Of a stretch of DNA of 64,000 nt, positions 13,046 through 25,059 are shown one piece after another. Both the position numbers and the translations under genes were made by a program. The first letter of the stretch is position 1; every line of letters starts with the position of its first letter. The stretch covers positions 128,884,644 through 128,948,643 of the forward strand of contig NC_092858.1 of the NCBI RefSeq assembly GCF_032062135.1, written 5' to 3'. The notes below the pieces were generated by a model, which worked only from the letters and a program-made list of their open reading frames with translations, made no database searches and was not told where the DNA came from. This stretch comes from Pyxicephalus adspersus. Taxonomy: Eukaryota; Chordata; Amphibia; Anura; Pyxicephalidae.

Positions 13046-13154
13046 TTACATCCGTTATAAGAGGATTCCAAAAGTACTATGAGTTATCAAAAAGGGCAGC
13101 TGACATGAATAAATCTGCTTTCAGGTCCACATTATCCATTATATACGGAGACTT

Positions 13155-13260
13155 CAAACCAGCCTTTCTCAAGTTTTTTACCACTGGGGAACAACTGTGA
13201 TGTTAGACCCTCTGTACACATATATTCAGGCTGCACATTGCCTGTGCCCCGAACTTTTGA
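13155..13260. mobile_element. Possible hAT MITE end fragment
   Basis: 'cagcctttctcaagttttttaccactgggg' at about 13160-13190 resembles the 'CAG..TTTCTCAA' ends of hAT MITEs. The other end is not found. This is a weak call. Confidence 0.25.
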
Positions 13261-15503
13261 ATGACTGTACCAGCCTCGCCACTACTTTCCTCCCATGCAC
13301 ATTGTAACTTCTCCTCTGTTTAGTCCAGCAGAACCCCCAATTCCTGTAACAAATGCTTTATGCCTGCTAGGGTCAAATATATACTTTTTGGTGTATAGTT
13401 CTTGAACACATATTTCCCATATAGCCTGAGTTGTATGCATAACGCAGCAAGGTGTCTTTCCTTTATCTACAAAGGCAGCAAATCTGCAGGTAACAAATCA
13501 CATACTACACACAGGCAGCCGAGGCTTTTCTACCTGGGGGCTAAGGCTATGAAGCTTCAACTTCTATTCCTGTGGTCTTGAGGCAGCTGAAGCTTCTAAA
13601 CCTAATTCTTGTGTGCTACAGATGAATCTACAGGAATAGGGGCTGACATCAGCAGGCACCCTAACCTGATGTGCAAGCATTCTTATTTCCAGAGCTTGTT
13701 GTTTGAGAAACCCTGCTATCTAATAATGGATGAGCCAGTTCTCTGAATCTATTTTGGGTGTACATTTCAGTTTAAACACATGAACTGGGTAAACACTTTT
13801 TATAACGAGTTTTAAAGGTATATTGGAAAACATAAAAAAGTTGTCAGGTTGACCCACTGGCTGGATAAAGATAAACAACATATTAACATATTACATATTA
13901 TAAACCAACAACTCTGGTCTCAACCTTTCACTTGGAGTTCAAGTCCAAAAAAATCCAAAACATATTGATCAGCTCTTGGGGAAGAAAAAACGGAAAATAT
14001 TTTTTTAGTCAAAGTTTTAATATAGTCAGGTGAACAGTTTAACAGCTTTGAGTTAATAGCAAATCCCCTGAATATAGCATTGTCACCAGTTGTCAGAGAT
14101 GTTTGCAGTAACATGCCCTACATGAAAAAAGGCATGTACTTTTTTTTTTACAAATAAAAGCAAAAAACCAGTCAATGATACATGTTTTTACAGGAAAAAT
14201 TGTTTGATTTGGAACATATTCCTACGGGTCCACCCAAACCCACCATGCTGGTAATGTTATGATCAGAAGCTTTGCAATTAATGGAAAAATTGTCAGGAGA
14301 GAAAACTACATGTTTTAATAAACTCAAACCAAGTTTAGGGGCTTTGCAACTAACTTGCAAAGTCAGCAAATTACATTGCCAAAAACAACAAAATTAGCTT
14401 TATTTTCACAAAAATGTATCCACTTGTTCAGATGGAATTTTCACAGCAAATCAAAAGGCTGGCATCATTGTCTGGAAATCATATTTTACCTGGGCAACCT
14501 GCAGTAGTTACATACAACGATAAAACACATGCACAGCATTGTACCCCCATCCGAAAATGCACATCGGTTCAGATTATTAATCTGGGTTAAACAGGGTTTT
14601 TAGTGACTTCTTACCGAAGACAGTTTTGTGTAGGTTGTTGTTTACTGCACAGTGAAAGCTCGAATTAGGATACTCAGTGAATCTCTCCTACATTTTTAAT
14701 ATACAGCATTTACCTAAGCAATCATACTTCATGAGCATTACTGTCCAAATACTGGCAGTTGCTGCAGGTTTCTAAGAAATTTCAAATCAGCCCATGGAAG
14801 GTAAATTTGATTTATAGAGGAAAAAAAATATTTCACAAGACTTGAATCAATTGCTAGATGCCAGAATGTTATTAAATGTATTTCGGGCTTACATTTTAAA
14901 ATCTAAAGCAGACCTTACTTAAGGGTCTATTTATAAATCAGTGAATCTGACATTAGCAACATTCACTGTTGGAGAACCTTCTATGTGCATGTGTTTTAAA
15001 TGGCAGTGATTCATTCTACACTAGAAAATTATTGCTGAACATCAGATTTGCTGCTTAATGTGCACGTAAAGGCAAACATTTTCTTTTTTTGGAAGTCTGG
15101 AAGCGTTACCTATTTGTCACATTTTGTTTGCTATTATAAGGGAGATTCACACTAATGGTCCTGGTAACCACTGGTGAAGTAAAGGTAAGTCTTCCAATGG
15201 CAACTCCTTTTTAGTGAGAACTGCCTAAGAAAAAAAATTCTTATTACATTAAGGTCTGCTTTTGTTTTTTGTTGCAGCTCCAGGACAGGAGGTCAAGAAA
15301 TATCTTCACTTACACACTTGACTTGAGTGTTTCTCAAGTCTTTTTCCTGCCTTGTACCATGTGACTCCTTGATAACGGTCCCCTAGCCTCAAAGGATTAT
15401 TACCCTCCACAAACACACCTTCTGCGTGTGTTTGTGGAGGGTAATCTGCTGGTGAAACATAATCAAGTACCACGGCCCTAGCACTCCCTTTGGTGGCAGG
15501 TAT
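13261..15503. other. Unclassified DNA
   Basis: No feature is recognised. Near 15175-15190 'ggtgaagtaaaggtaagt' resembles the right end of the 'GAAGATGGC' family. A perfect foldback lies at 15413-15442 (ccctccacaaacacac / gtgtgtttgtggaggg). Confidence 0.45.
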
Positions 15504-15968
15504 TGTTACATACTTGTCACATGATCTCCTGCCCAGTTATGTGGTCTTCCCTACATAAAGAAGGTTACAGGTAGCGGGAAGTTGCCTAAACAAGGAGTAT
15601 CCAGGCTCTACTCTTTAGGCTTCCATGTGTGTCCCCAGTTCCTGATCCTAGCTATCCGGATAATTCTTGACTATGGCTTGGCTTCACATTTTGGCACTGT
15701 ACCTTGTATGTGTCTGGTATTCCATCACAATTCTGTTCTGTAAATCTCTTATTGCTGCCTGTCCTGGCCTCAGCCTGTTTGATTACCTTTCTGCATTGTG
15801 AGTCTGTACCATGCTTTACCTGAGCAACAGTGAGCAGTTTGCCAGCTCCAAAGTGTGCAAAGGCAGCAACCTGGACACAACCATCACCCCTTGTGGGGTG
15901 CACTGGTGAAGCTGGTTCCCTTAGACTCCTAAGCCTTATTCACACTCCAGCCAAGCAGGCTGGTGACA
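15504..15968 (+). mobile_element. LTR-like block
   Basis: It starts TGTTACATAC and ends GGTGACA, so has TG...CA ends. A TATA-like 'ctacataaagaa' sits near 15550. A conserved-looking 'caccccttgtggggtgcactgg' stretch with a small hairpin lies near 15885-15907. This order resembles frog Ty3/gypsy-type LTRs as I remember them. The flanking 5-mers do not match, so the boundaries or the identity may be wrong. No internal gag-pol region is next to it. Confidence 0.4.
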
Positions 15969-17390
15969 TGGAGGGTGTACCATATGTCAGAGAGTTGTGT
16001 GACAATTATGTGTCCATTTTCTTGCTTGGTAAATTCATCCTCTCTAGTTCTGTTGGCAATCATTGTCTCTGGTACAACAGATGAAGAATCCAAGTCATTG
16101 AAGAAAATGGTAAAGGACAATCTTGCAAAAAGCACACCTGTTCCACTGGCAATTGCCTAAGAGGAGATCTTGCTTTAAAGCAATCCTGAACACCATCCAA
16201 AACTAAAGGAAAATGTTTTGGCTTTACATATTCTCTACCTTCTTTACTAAATGTGGACTGATATAGGCTTCTTTAGTCATTTTTTGTAAACTTTTCTTCA
16301 AACATTTACCATCTGATGTCTTTTGAAATCTTTATTCATCAGGTCATTTTATACTTTCACAAACCCACACCTGAACTCTTTAGAACAACTGATCAGATTT
16401 GTTTCCTAGAAATGTTAACAGCTGAAATTCTCAATATGTCTAAAGTGATCACTTAATTTTCAAAAGCTGTAGGCATACCTGTATCTGGAAACCCACTCTG
16501 ACTTGTTAGATGAGGTGCTTGAGACTTGACTGTAGGTCAAAGACTAAGCTGAAAAGCTTCTTACTAAGGAAACCAATGAGTTCCCTAATAGATGGTTGCA
16601 TAAAAAGAAACACATCTGCTTCATTGCACAACCATATGTGCATAAGCCAATTTATTCCTTTTTAGTCTACGTTTAGTCTAGGGTCTGCTTATCAAGGTGT
16701 AATTATGTGTGTCTACACACACTCTTCTACTTCTTCATATAAAAACTAAGCCACGTGTGTATGATCATAACTAGCAGTAAAGGCCTTTAGAGATGGGCCT
16801 TAAAGTCATGAGTTATTGGCTGACATTATCAAGAGAACTTAATACAGCTCTTAATGAGCCATACATCCAATCATTTCCCAAATGGGAATAGCAAGAAAAT
16901 GAACAAATGACTGGAGATTACCGTGCAGGTGTTCAGTGCAATGTCTGCTTTGTGTCAGTTAGTTGAACTACATGGTTACATTGCCCAGACATGGACAGGC
17001 GACTGGCTGCATCTGTTTTTGGACGCCCGGGAACATAAAAATAATTTAAGAATAGATTTGTCCTGTGGGCTTACCAGCTCTGGATGCCTGATTTTAGAAA
17101 GTAGTAGATACAATTAACCTATTAAATTCTGGACAAAAACTGGTTGCTCGTTTGAGGAAAAACACTGTTCAGCGTTGTACAAACCAAAATAGAAATACAT
17201 TTTTAGAGCAATTTGTCCTAAAGATAACCTATCACAAACTTAAAAACTACAGGTTAAAAACACAGGAAAATCAAGTATATAAAATACGTACTTGCAGTAT
17301 TTTGCTATTCTATAGATGCTTTTTTGAGCACTTACAATGTGGCTTTGAACTTTCATGGAGTATATATTAATTAAAGACGTCTTCACCTAT
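15969..17390. other. Unclassified AT-rich DNA
   Basis: No repeat family or gene is recognised. Confidence 0.5.
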
Positions 17391-17960
17391 TCTGAAAGTG
17401 TCTAGTTCCTCTCTGGGCTGGTATCTGCTATTCCCCTTACATAAACTTTTATGTAGAAATCAGAGGAGGAGTGAAGGGGAACAGGGGTATCACTAGCACC
17501 AGAAACGTGACCCACATCTCACCCACCACAGGACCTGAGACACTGTTCATTGTTTTATTTTTTTTTCTTCAAATGCCAACATGGTGTACCACCACCTTCA
17601 GATGTATTGTCCCTATTTTCAGACCTCCTCTCCAGTGACTGTTAACATGGAAAAACTTGGCAGCTGTTCGTGTCCCCCACCTTGAAGATAAAGGGGCCTG
17701 TGTTTTGCTCCCTGGGCTACACCTGGGCCCTGTCCCCTGGAGACAGATCATGTCGGGGAACAGGAGGAATGGGGACAGGTTCAGATTGCACCGGAAAGAA
17801 TGGGGTTTCCCCAGCACACTAGTCATGCCGGAAAATGACAAGGAAATATATAAAGAGGTAGAGGTAAGAAGCCAGCAGGACAGAGGAAAGGTACAGGAGC
17901 CGTATTAGCTGTCAGGTAGCGGAGTCGATTCCTCTGCCAGTAGGCACGCTATCACCAATC
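17391..17960 (+). other. GC-richer block with an open frame and donor-like site
   Basis: This stretch is visibly richer in G and C than its neighbours. A plus-strand frame of about 90 codons (17636-17908) crosses a strong donor-like site (GGTAGAG|gtaaga near 17863) and a TATA-like 'atatataaag' just before it. The peptide (…DKEIYKEVE before the donor) is not recognised. It could be an exon, a promoter-bearing LTR piece, or an unclassified element. Confidence 0.2.
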
Positions 17961-18850
17961 AGAAAACAATGTGCATGCAAATACACATGTTCATACACAT
18001 GATCTTCTAAATTCCAAGTACTATGATGCAAGGAACTGTACTTATCCCTATATTAAGGAACATTTTGAGACCAACTGACAGACATTGTAAAGACAGGTTT
18101 GTATCATCATCAATACTATAGTTTGGTACCCAATGTAAAAACCATACTGGAGGAACATTTATTACAGCTTGTACCACGAGGTACACCTTTAGTTCTGGAA
18201 AGTGTTTTAAGTACAGATTCTATGGTAATGTGTACTGTGTCATCAAGAAGTAGTGAACACTGCTTCACCAAGGCAGACAATGTCACATCCACCTTAAGCA
18301 ATGTGAAAAAGAGTTTAATAGAGTAAAAACTGTTCTAGAGATCATTATCGAGTATATCATTTTCAGGTCCTGCATTTATGACTCCTAAGGACAGCAGAGG
18401 AATTGCTTTGAAATAATTTAACTGCCTTTCATTCACATCATGAGTAGAGATACTAAGGGAAAGATATTCTAATGTGCAGTGAAGTCAAGTAAAGCAAACT
18501 CATCTTCAAACCTCCAATCATGTGCATGTATTCCTATTTTTTAAGTCTCTGGCAAATTTTGTGATTTTTGTAGAAAACTTTGCAGCATGCAACTCTTTAA
18601 TAGATTCTATAATACACACACACACACACACACACAGAGAAAATAATACATTTTAATACAACTTCAAATCCATTAAATTAGTATCTAATGTTTCAGATAA
18701 GGTGTCATTAATAAAACCTTTTAATGGAAAAGGATGGTGGAAGCTGTCTAATTTAAACCTCAGATAATAAGGGTCTTATGTTCTCTTCTCTAGTGATGTG
18801 TGTGAAGTAATCATGCCTAGATTAAAACAGTTCTCTTAAACCCTAAAAGC
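17961..18850. other. Unclassified AT-rich DNA
   Basis: Only the AC microsatellite at 18614-18636 stands out. No gene is seen. Confidence 0.5.
18614..18636. repeat. (AC)n microsatellite
   Basis: About 11 uninterrupted AC units. Confidence 0.95.
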
Positions 18851-19110
18851 CTACGTACACACGTCAGATGATTCACGTCGGATAAGCGCCTTAGGGCTAG
18901 TATGGAAAGAGAATCTGTCCTGGCGGTTCCATGAACGACAAACAACTGTAATAGAAGTGAAGGGAGGAGAGCGCAGGAGGGTGCTTCTCTGTGGTTTTCC
19001 CCACTTCCCTCTCCATAGAGCAGAACAACGCTATGTGTTCAGTCTTTCATCTATGGAAAAGATCGTGAAAGATCCTTTATAATGACAATTATTGAATGTG
19101 TGTACGTAGT
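18851..19110. mobile_element. GTACACAC-type MITE
   Basis: It begins 'ctacgtacacac' and ends 'gtgtgtacgtag', so the two ends are inverted copies. The inside shares 'ctccatagagca', 'aagatcgtgaaagatcc' and 'gacaatt' motifs with the MITE at 37939-38276. It is about 260 bp and non-coding. The TTAA expected at both edges is degraded here. Confidence 0.65.
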
Positions 19111-19596
19111 TTGTGAAAGTAGGTTGTGGATGTCTACAAAGTGGTTCTTAAGGATCACCAAATTATTTGACTCATTTCATTCCACTGTAACATGTAGATT
19201 TCTGTTGAATGCTCAAGGCCCAAATCTAACTGTCTAATACTAAAAGCAGTCTTAGAGAACTCCAAAATTATATCCTGGACTTTGCAGGTAAGTTTGTGGT
19301 TTCCTTGTTGGTGTTAAATTGAAAGTATCTATAATTAAATAGAGTTTAGTAGTTCTATAAATGCTGCTATAATAGTGCTAATTAAAACCGCATAGCACTT
19401 GTGCCAGAAAAACAGATTTAGAGCAAGCCTAAACTTTGCCATTAAAAAATAGATGCAAATACCAAGCCTTCTGGTACAATGTTTTATGAAAAAATGAATC
19501 GACAGAGTTGTTTGCTTACAGCAAAATTAGCCATATTTGGTGCTAACCAAAGACAGCATTTTATTGGAAGAATTCCATACCAAATTTTAAGTACAG
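19111..19596. other. Unclassified AT-rich DNA
   Basis: A plus-strand interval at about 19199-19289 has an acceptor-like 'acatgtag', 30 open codons and a strong donor-like 'GCAG|gtaagt'. The peptide is not recognised and no flanking exon is apparent, so it is not called. Confidence 0.4.
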
Positions 19597-20320
19597 TGTT
19601 AGGGTTGCACCCCCTGGCAGGTGACGTGGAATTACCTGGGGGTAATGAGCTGGTAACCCTAGCGGCCACTGGACTACTTGCTGTGAGGTGAACACCAGGT
19701 TGGGGCCCCCAGGTTCTCCCTACCAGGGGCAGCAGAACAGAGGACTACGTTGTAGGAACAACCAAAGATCAGTTACTGGATAGGCTGCTAGAGAAAGACA
19801 AGGCCGAGGCAGACTGAGGTCAGAGCAGGGGGCAAGTGAGAATAAAGGTCTGGATGGTCTTCGAAGGAAGATAACAAGGAGAAGGGTTGAGGTCAGACCG
19901 CAGTCAGGTATTTGAAAAGGCAATACAGCTGGATAGAGTTTTAGGTAACAAGCTTAGAATCTAGCAACCAGAGCCTGGAACTAGGGAGGTTTAAATAGGG
20001 CTAATAGCGGGACAGGACTGAATCCAGGAACCAATCTGCTCATTGGCTCAGTGCTCAACCCAGAATTTTTTTTAATTGGGTGGGAAGAAATTGTAGGCGG
20101 GTGGTGGTCCCTATATTGTGACCAAACTTATCAGTAACCACCCAAAAATACCCGAGTGGTTGCTAAAAGGGGCTGGGGAGAACACTGTTGGCTGCAGCAC
20201 ATACTCGAAAACCTCCTTTAGCTGTACGCAGTGTCTGTACAGGGGATGTTGAGAAAGGTGAAACTTAATGGCTAAAGGGAGGTTGGTGATGCCCCAGGTT
20301 GCTGAACAGACAATCTGCAG
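19597..20320 (-). mobile_element. LTR-like element, family A copy 1
   Basis: It shares ordered blocks with 53861-54352: 'TGTTAGGG', 'ggtaa.cctag', 'gcctggaactag.gag', 'tagggcaggat', 'cattggct', and '.taaagggaggctg'. On the minus strand the order fits an LTR, with TATA-like TATTTAAA near 19992 and an AACA end at 19597. The right boundary is approximate. It is interrupted by the hAT MITE at 20049-20187. No internal retroelement genes adjoin it, so it is a solo LTR or a fragment. Confidence 0.45.
20049..20187. mobile_element. hAT-type MITE nested in the LTR
   Basis: The 139-bp insert has ends CAGTGCTC and (reverse complement) CAGTGTTCTC. It interrupts 'cattggct|gcag', which is continuous in the sister LTR at about 54212. 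The left flank is CATTGGCT and the right flank begins TTGGCT, a partial 8-bp target duplication. The inside is GT-rich and non-coding. Confidence 0.55.
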
Positions 20321-21079
20321 GTGAAGTGGTAATACACAGTAATTGAAATCATATGGTATGGAGTTGTTTGTAGGGTCTAGACAGCTTGTAGTGATCAAGC
20401 CATCTTTGAATTCTATATCACATTAAAGTGTAATTTCATGAGAATGTGGGACCACCTATCCAAAAATGTAAGTGGAAGCAGAAATAGATTTTTCAACACA
20501 TTAATCCATTACCAAAACACAGTCACAAATCAACAAAGAAATGGCTCAGAAAAAAGAAATGAAGGGTTATGGACTGGTCTAGACAAAGCCCTGACTTGCA
20601 TTTATTGTTAAATGTTTTAGGGAAATTTAAAATGGCAGTTCATGGAATAAAACCCAAAAACATCCTGTAAATGAAGGAATTTTCCATGCAGGAGTGGTAA
20701 ACAATTTTAGAGTCAGACACTGTTGTGAACTTATGCAAATAAAAATGAATTTGTACTTAGAGAGCAACATCAACTTATGGGGCCAGTTGTGTTTTTTACT
20801 TTCTCTACAGTACACTATTACATCAATGTATGTTTTCCTCGTGTCTATGTATATATACATCACTTTTGTAGGCACATTTTGAAGGAATACCTGGTATTTG
20901 CCTGTTTAAATATGTTGACATGGAGGGTATATGCCAATAAAAATTTCACATAGTTTTGTAAAATTAGAATTATAGGCAAAGCATGCTTAGGTGAAAGCAA
21001 TAAAAAAATGATGGCAAGAGAGAAAGAAATTGAAATATGTCTTAAGGTCTTCTTTCTGTTGGTTTTACACAAACTACTA
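20321..21079. other. Unclassified AT-rich DNA
   Basis: Nothing is recognised in this block. Confidence 0.5.
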
Positions 21080-21296
21080 CAGGGGTGCCCAACAGGTGGA
21101 TGGCGATCTACCGGTAGATTGCAAAGGCAGCGCAAATAGATTGTGAAGCCCCGCCTTTCAAAATAAACTCAACCACAGTAATTATTAGGTCCAACTAACT
21201 CAACAGTAATGAGTCCAAGTTTTTAGTGTTAGTAGATCATTTTGACTTGGTCATTTTAAAAGTAGTTCACAAGCCAAAAAAGTGTGGGCACCCCTG
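21080..21296. mobile_element. hAT-type MITE with near-perfect target duplication
   Basis: The 217-bp element has terminal inverted repeats CAGGGGTGCCCA.AC and GTGTGGGCACCCCTG. Its flanks are AACTACTA and AACTAGTA, an 8-bp duplication with one mismatch as expected for hAT. 'gatctaccggtagat' near the left end is a small palindrome. It is non-coding. Confidence 0.8.
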
Positions 21297-21955
21297 AACT
21301 AGTATTTAATAACAATGCAATTATAAATGAAAATGTAATCCTAGCTTATCCAATACCCTTCATCATATGACTTTCCTTTTAACTGTTCTGAAATGACTGG
21401 ACATATTTATTTATTTACTACTAAAGTTAACAGAAAAAAAAACATTAAGTTCCTGTTAATATGTAGGTCTCTAGATACTTTTATACTTTGAGTTTGTACT
21501 CAATACAAGTACCTTGTACTCTATACAAGTAGATGCTGAAAGACAGATGTGTTTACAGCATCTTTATGAACTGATAACAAAGACCGTGATATGTATTTGG
21601 GAAATGTCACAATCCGAAATGGGGAATCCAGGTAGTCCCTGGGTTACATACAAGATGGCACTGTAGGATGGTTCTTTAATTGAATTTCTATCTAGGTCGG
21701 AACATGTACATTATTTAAATAAATGCAATTAGGACAGGTGTTTGTTTCAACATATTATTAGGCAGCATGATGTCAGTTACTGTATAAAATCCTCACTTCT
21801 GGATCAAGATGTGCTTTGATATGCAAAAAGAAACAACGGCAGAGTTTGTCTTGGTCATTAAAGAGTTACAAGAGGTTGCAGAACAACTCAACCCTTAAGA
21901 TCACCCAAAACCTCAGGTGTGTTTACCAAAAGACTTCTGCAAGTCATGCAAACTG

Positions 21956-21972
21956 CCCCCCCCCCCCCCCCC
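21956..21972. repeat. Poly-C run (17 C)
   Basis: An uninterrupted C homopolymer. Confidence 0.95.
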
Positions 21973-23133
21973 ACATCAAGCCTCCATCCTGCACACAAAC
22001 GAGCAGGGAAGCCCCATTCGTATCTAGGAGAACTCGGGGACTACCTGTACACATTGACTATCTTTTCCACGTGAGGAGTTATGTATGGGGCAAAGATTAG
22101 AAGACTCCTACAAAGCTCAATTTGCTGCAGTCTGCAAAATTTTGTTCAAGGGCATGAAAAAGGATAAACAATGTATTTTAAAGACGGAAGCAAAAAAAAT
22201 TGGCTTCATTATTAGGCAATTGCATTTAAATGATATGAAAATCATTTTGAATTAAATAGTTGAGAGAATAATATTTTTATTACAACTAGTAATATCCATT
22301 AAGAATATATTTACAAGCATTAAACTTCAAACTTCAAGTCCTATGAGGATCCTGTTCTGGAAGGCCAGATACGCTGGACATTTTTTTTTTTACATTGGAA
22401 TTTTTTTTTATCTTAACTAGTATTATCCATTAAGAATAATTTTACAAGGGGAGAATAATATTTAAAATGAAATATTTAAAGAAATCTAAACATATGCATT
22501 ATGTTAAGGATGGACAGAGTAAAGAAAATAAAAATCAAATGCATATTAAATATAAAAAAAAAATTACAAGCACATTGTACAAATTCTTCTTCAAAAAGAT
22601 CAATACACCTAAAAAATTTGGCCTACATAAAAGACGCTTTGAACACATTCACCAAAGTATCCTAAAAATGCTTTGGAAACTTGTCATAAAAGAAAGTATT
22701 CAAGATAAAGCTGTGATTGGGGTAAGAGACATTTTGCTGCTCATAGCTAACTTCCTGTTCGCTAATCCCATTGAAACATATTGTAGACAGTTCTAAACCT
22801 CTCTAGCATGAAAAGACAGATAACCTCTTTACATCTAAATATCTCAAATTCTATATAGTCAAGGAGGGATCTATGTATACATATGCTATTTGAATGATTT
22901 TTTATAAATCAGGCAGAAAGTTTAAATTTAGCAAGTCTTTAAAACCCTACAAATATCTGATAGAGTCAGTGATATTGCATAAAGCTATACATAGGATATT
23001 TGAATTGTTATTTGCCCCTAGCCAATGAAAGGCTTGGGCAGTCATTGGTTTATCACAATTTACTGTTATTTGGGGAAATTCTGTGTAAATTGCTGAACCT
23101 AATCATATCCAATGCAAAAACTGACTGTGTTTT

Positions 23134-23176
23134 GCATAATCCATGCATGCATAATCCATGCATGCATAATCCATGG
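23134..23176. repeat. 15-bp tandem repeat, 2.9 copies
   Basis: The unit GCATAATCCATGCAT is repeated without mismatch until the last two bases. Confidence 0.95.
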
Positions 23177-23929
23177 TCATCATATTATTCCTACACTGAG
23201 ATATTGGCTCTGAAATGAGACCATTAAATAAATATCAATGACTGTGCAGTTCATTAGCATGTTCACAACACCAACATCAGCAACACCAATCAGTTCTTGC
23301 TGCAGCTGACTTATTTTGTGACTTACAGCAAAGTTACTATGTTATGTTGCAGTCTAAACACTGGAGAAGAAATGCTTTCTTCTGCCTACAGCAAATTTAT
23401 GAAATAATCTCAAATTTAAACAGTTTATAAATTGGTAAAATCCAGCAGGAAAATTGGATACAATGCGAATAATGATGTAGTAAACAAAACAGATAAAGGG
23501 TAACCAAATTAAAAGGGGTCAAATTAAAAGTAATACAATGATTGATTTTTATTGTATTTCAAATAGGAATAGGGTCAACAAAATGGCACAAAATTTGTAT
23601 ATTAGCAAAATTTATTTAAACCTAAATATTACAGCAGCCAATCAGAAGTTAGTAAGCAGGTTGTATTTGTATTTAAAACTAAATTTTAAACAGCACTGTG
23701 GATCTTTATGTTTTGTCTCAATTTAAATAGAATCGAATAGGATTGAGGAAGAGCACCGTTTAATTTTCAGGGTAAAAGCTGTCCTTTAAATAAGAAGATT
23801 TAGAGGATGCAAAGAAATCATCCACCTAAAATCTTTATATGGGAATATAGAAAGTGGAATTTTGTACAAGACAGCTAGAATAGCAATTCCAACAATATTT
23901 GCATTAAAAAGCCAAGAGAATGGCAGATG

Positions 23930-24500
23930 TATGTAGAATGATGCTAACCACAGGTTGGGGGCAGCAGAACAGCAGCTAGGCAACAGTCACCGCAGGCAGC
24001 TCTCTAACAGCCGCTCTAGAAAGCTATAACGCTGCTGGAAAGAATGGCCCCTGACAGAGGGCTGACTCAGCAGGAGGTAGTGGTTTATGTAATCCATGGC
24101 AATCCATTATTACAAAGGAGCTTTCACAAACTCCTGAGCACTGGGCACAGCCAGGTTATTGATTAAAGAGACAGCGGAAGCACAGACAAAAGGGGGGGGG
24201 GGACAAGGCCCCGGTCCATTAAGGGATGCTGCTCTCCACCAATTAGAAAGAGAAAAACCATTAGTCAGCAGCCATCAACGACCTATAGGCAGCGATGAAG
24301 CGCAAACACTTAATTTATCTCCCCCCCTTTCCTCCTGACGACAGGCACCTCTTAGGAAATCCAATGACAGCTATTAAGGAAGCTTCTACATACAGATTAG
24401 AGTGAACAATCTGCTAGGCAGCGGAATCTTCATCTCGCTCTCCGGGCCACGCTCAAACCTCATGGGATAAAAAGCTGCTGCGCACACATGCAGGCAAAAT
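23930..24500. promoter_or_regulatory. Candidate conserved non-coding block
   Basis: This block is non-repetitive and GC-richer than its surroundings. It has no long frames, contains homeodomain-like 'ATTGATTAA' and 'ATTAATTT' type sites, and is flanked by AT-rich DNA. The look is that of a developmental enhancer, but conservation cannot be judged from one sequence. Confidence 0.18.
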
Positions 24501-24752
24501 AATGTTTTTTTCTACTCTACTGATGATTCCAAGAGAATTATTTTTAAATTCCACATTTTTTCTGGGCCTTTGTTCCCCCATAGATAAGTAACAAGTAAGA
24601 AAGGGACACAAAAGTTGACATCTGATCAAGGTGCTTATCTGTCAACCACATTCCATGGCTTCAGGAAATTTTTAGTTTTCTCAAAGATACCATGGAGATG
24701 CAGGATCGAAGCTTGATTTGCATATTTTTGTTTTTTTTTGCTTAACTCTTTC

Positions 24753-24770
24753 TTAAGCTATGTACACACC
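24753..24770. mobile_element. Stub of a GTACACAC-type MITE
   Basis: TTAAGCTATGTACACAC matches the left terminus at 37939-37955 at all but one position. The rest of that element is absent, and the hAT element follows 6 bp later. Confidence 0.45.
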
Positions 24771-24776
24771 CTACAG

Positions 24777-25028
24777 CAGTGTTTCTTAACCCGGGGTCCT
24801 CCAGCGGTTGCTGAGAAATTAGCAATTTGTCACTCTCAGGTCAGATCAACTGATATCAATGATCTATTTGGCCATCTGAAAGGGTGACATTCTTTCCACT
24901 GGCCATCCTTGCTACTGGCCATGTTAATGTACTATGAATTGTGGATATAGTAAATATAGCAAGAGTTCCCTGAGGACCCGAATAGTATTTCAAGGGGTTT
25001 CCCCATGTTAAAAAAGTCAAGAAATCCA
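24777..25028. mobile_element. hAT-type MITE, right end eroded
   Basis: It opens with CAGTGTTTCTTAACC and contains the complementary 'ggggtcctccagcggttgc' and 'ttccctgaggaccc...caaggggtttcccc' stretches typical of hAT MITEs of the CAGTGTTTCTCAACC type. The right end 'ttaaaaaagtcaagaaa' is the inverted match but lacks the last CACTG. It is non-coding. Confidence 0.6.
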
Positions 25029-25059
25029 AACTGGTTTTATTCCCTTTCGCCACACTAGT

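Larger units (their letters stand above)
21297..23929. other. Unclassified AT-rich DNA
   Basis: No gene or element is identified. It holds the poly-C run and the 15-bp tandem repeat listed separately. A lysine-rich chance frame occupies 22467-22796. Confidence 0.5.

Noticed and set aside
12384..13071. Two 143-codon and several shorter overlapping frames
   Set aside because: They run through a palindromic non-autonomous element and shadow each other on both strands.
22467..22796. 109-codon lysine-rich open frame
   Set aside because: It is dominated by AAA/AAT-type codons in an A-rich stretch, with no motif, start context or neighbour to suggest a gene.
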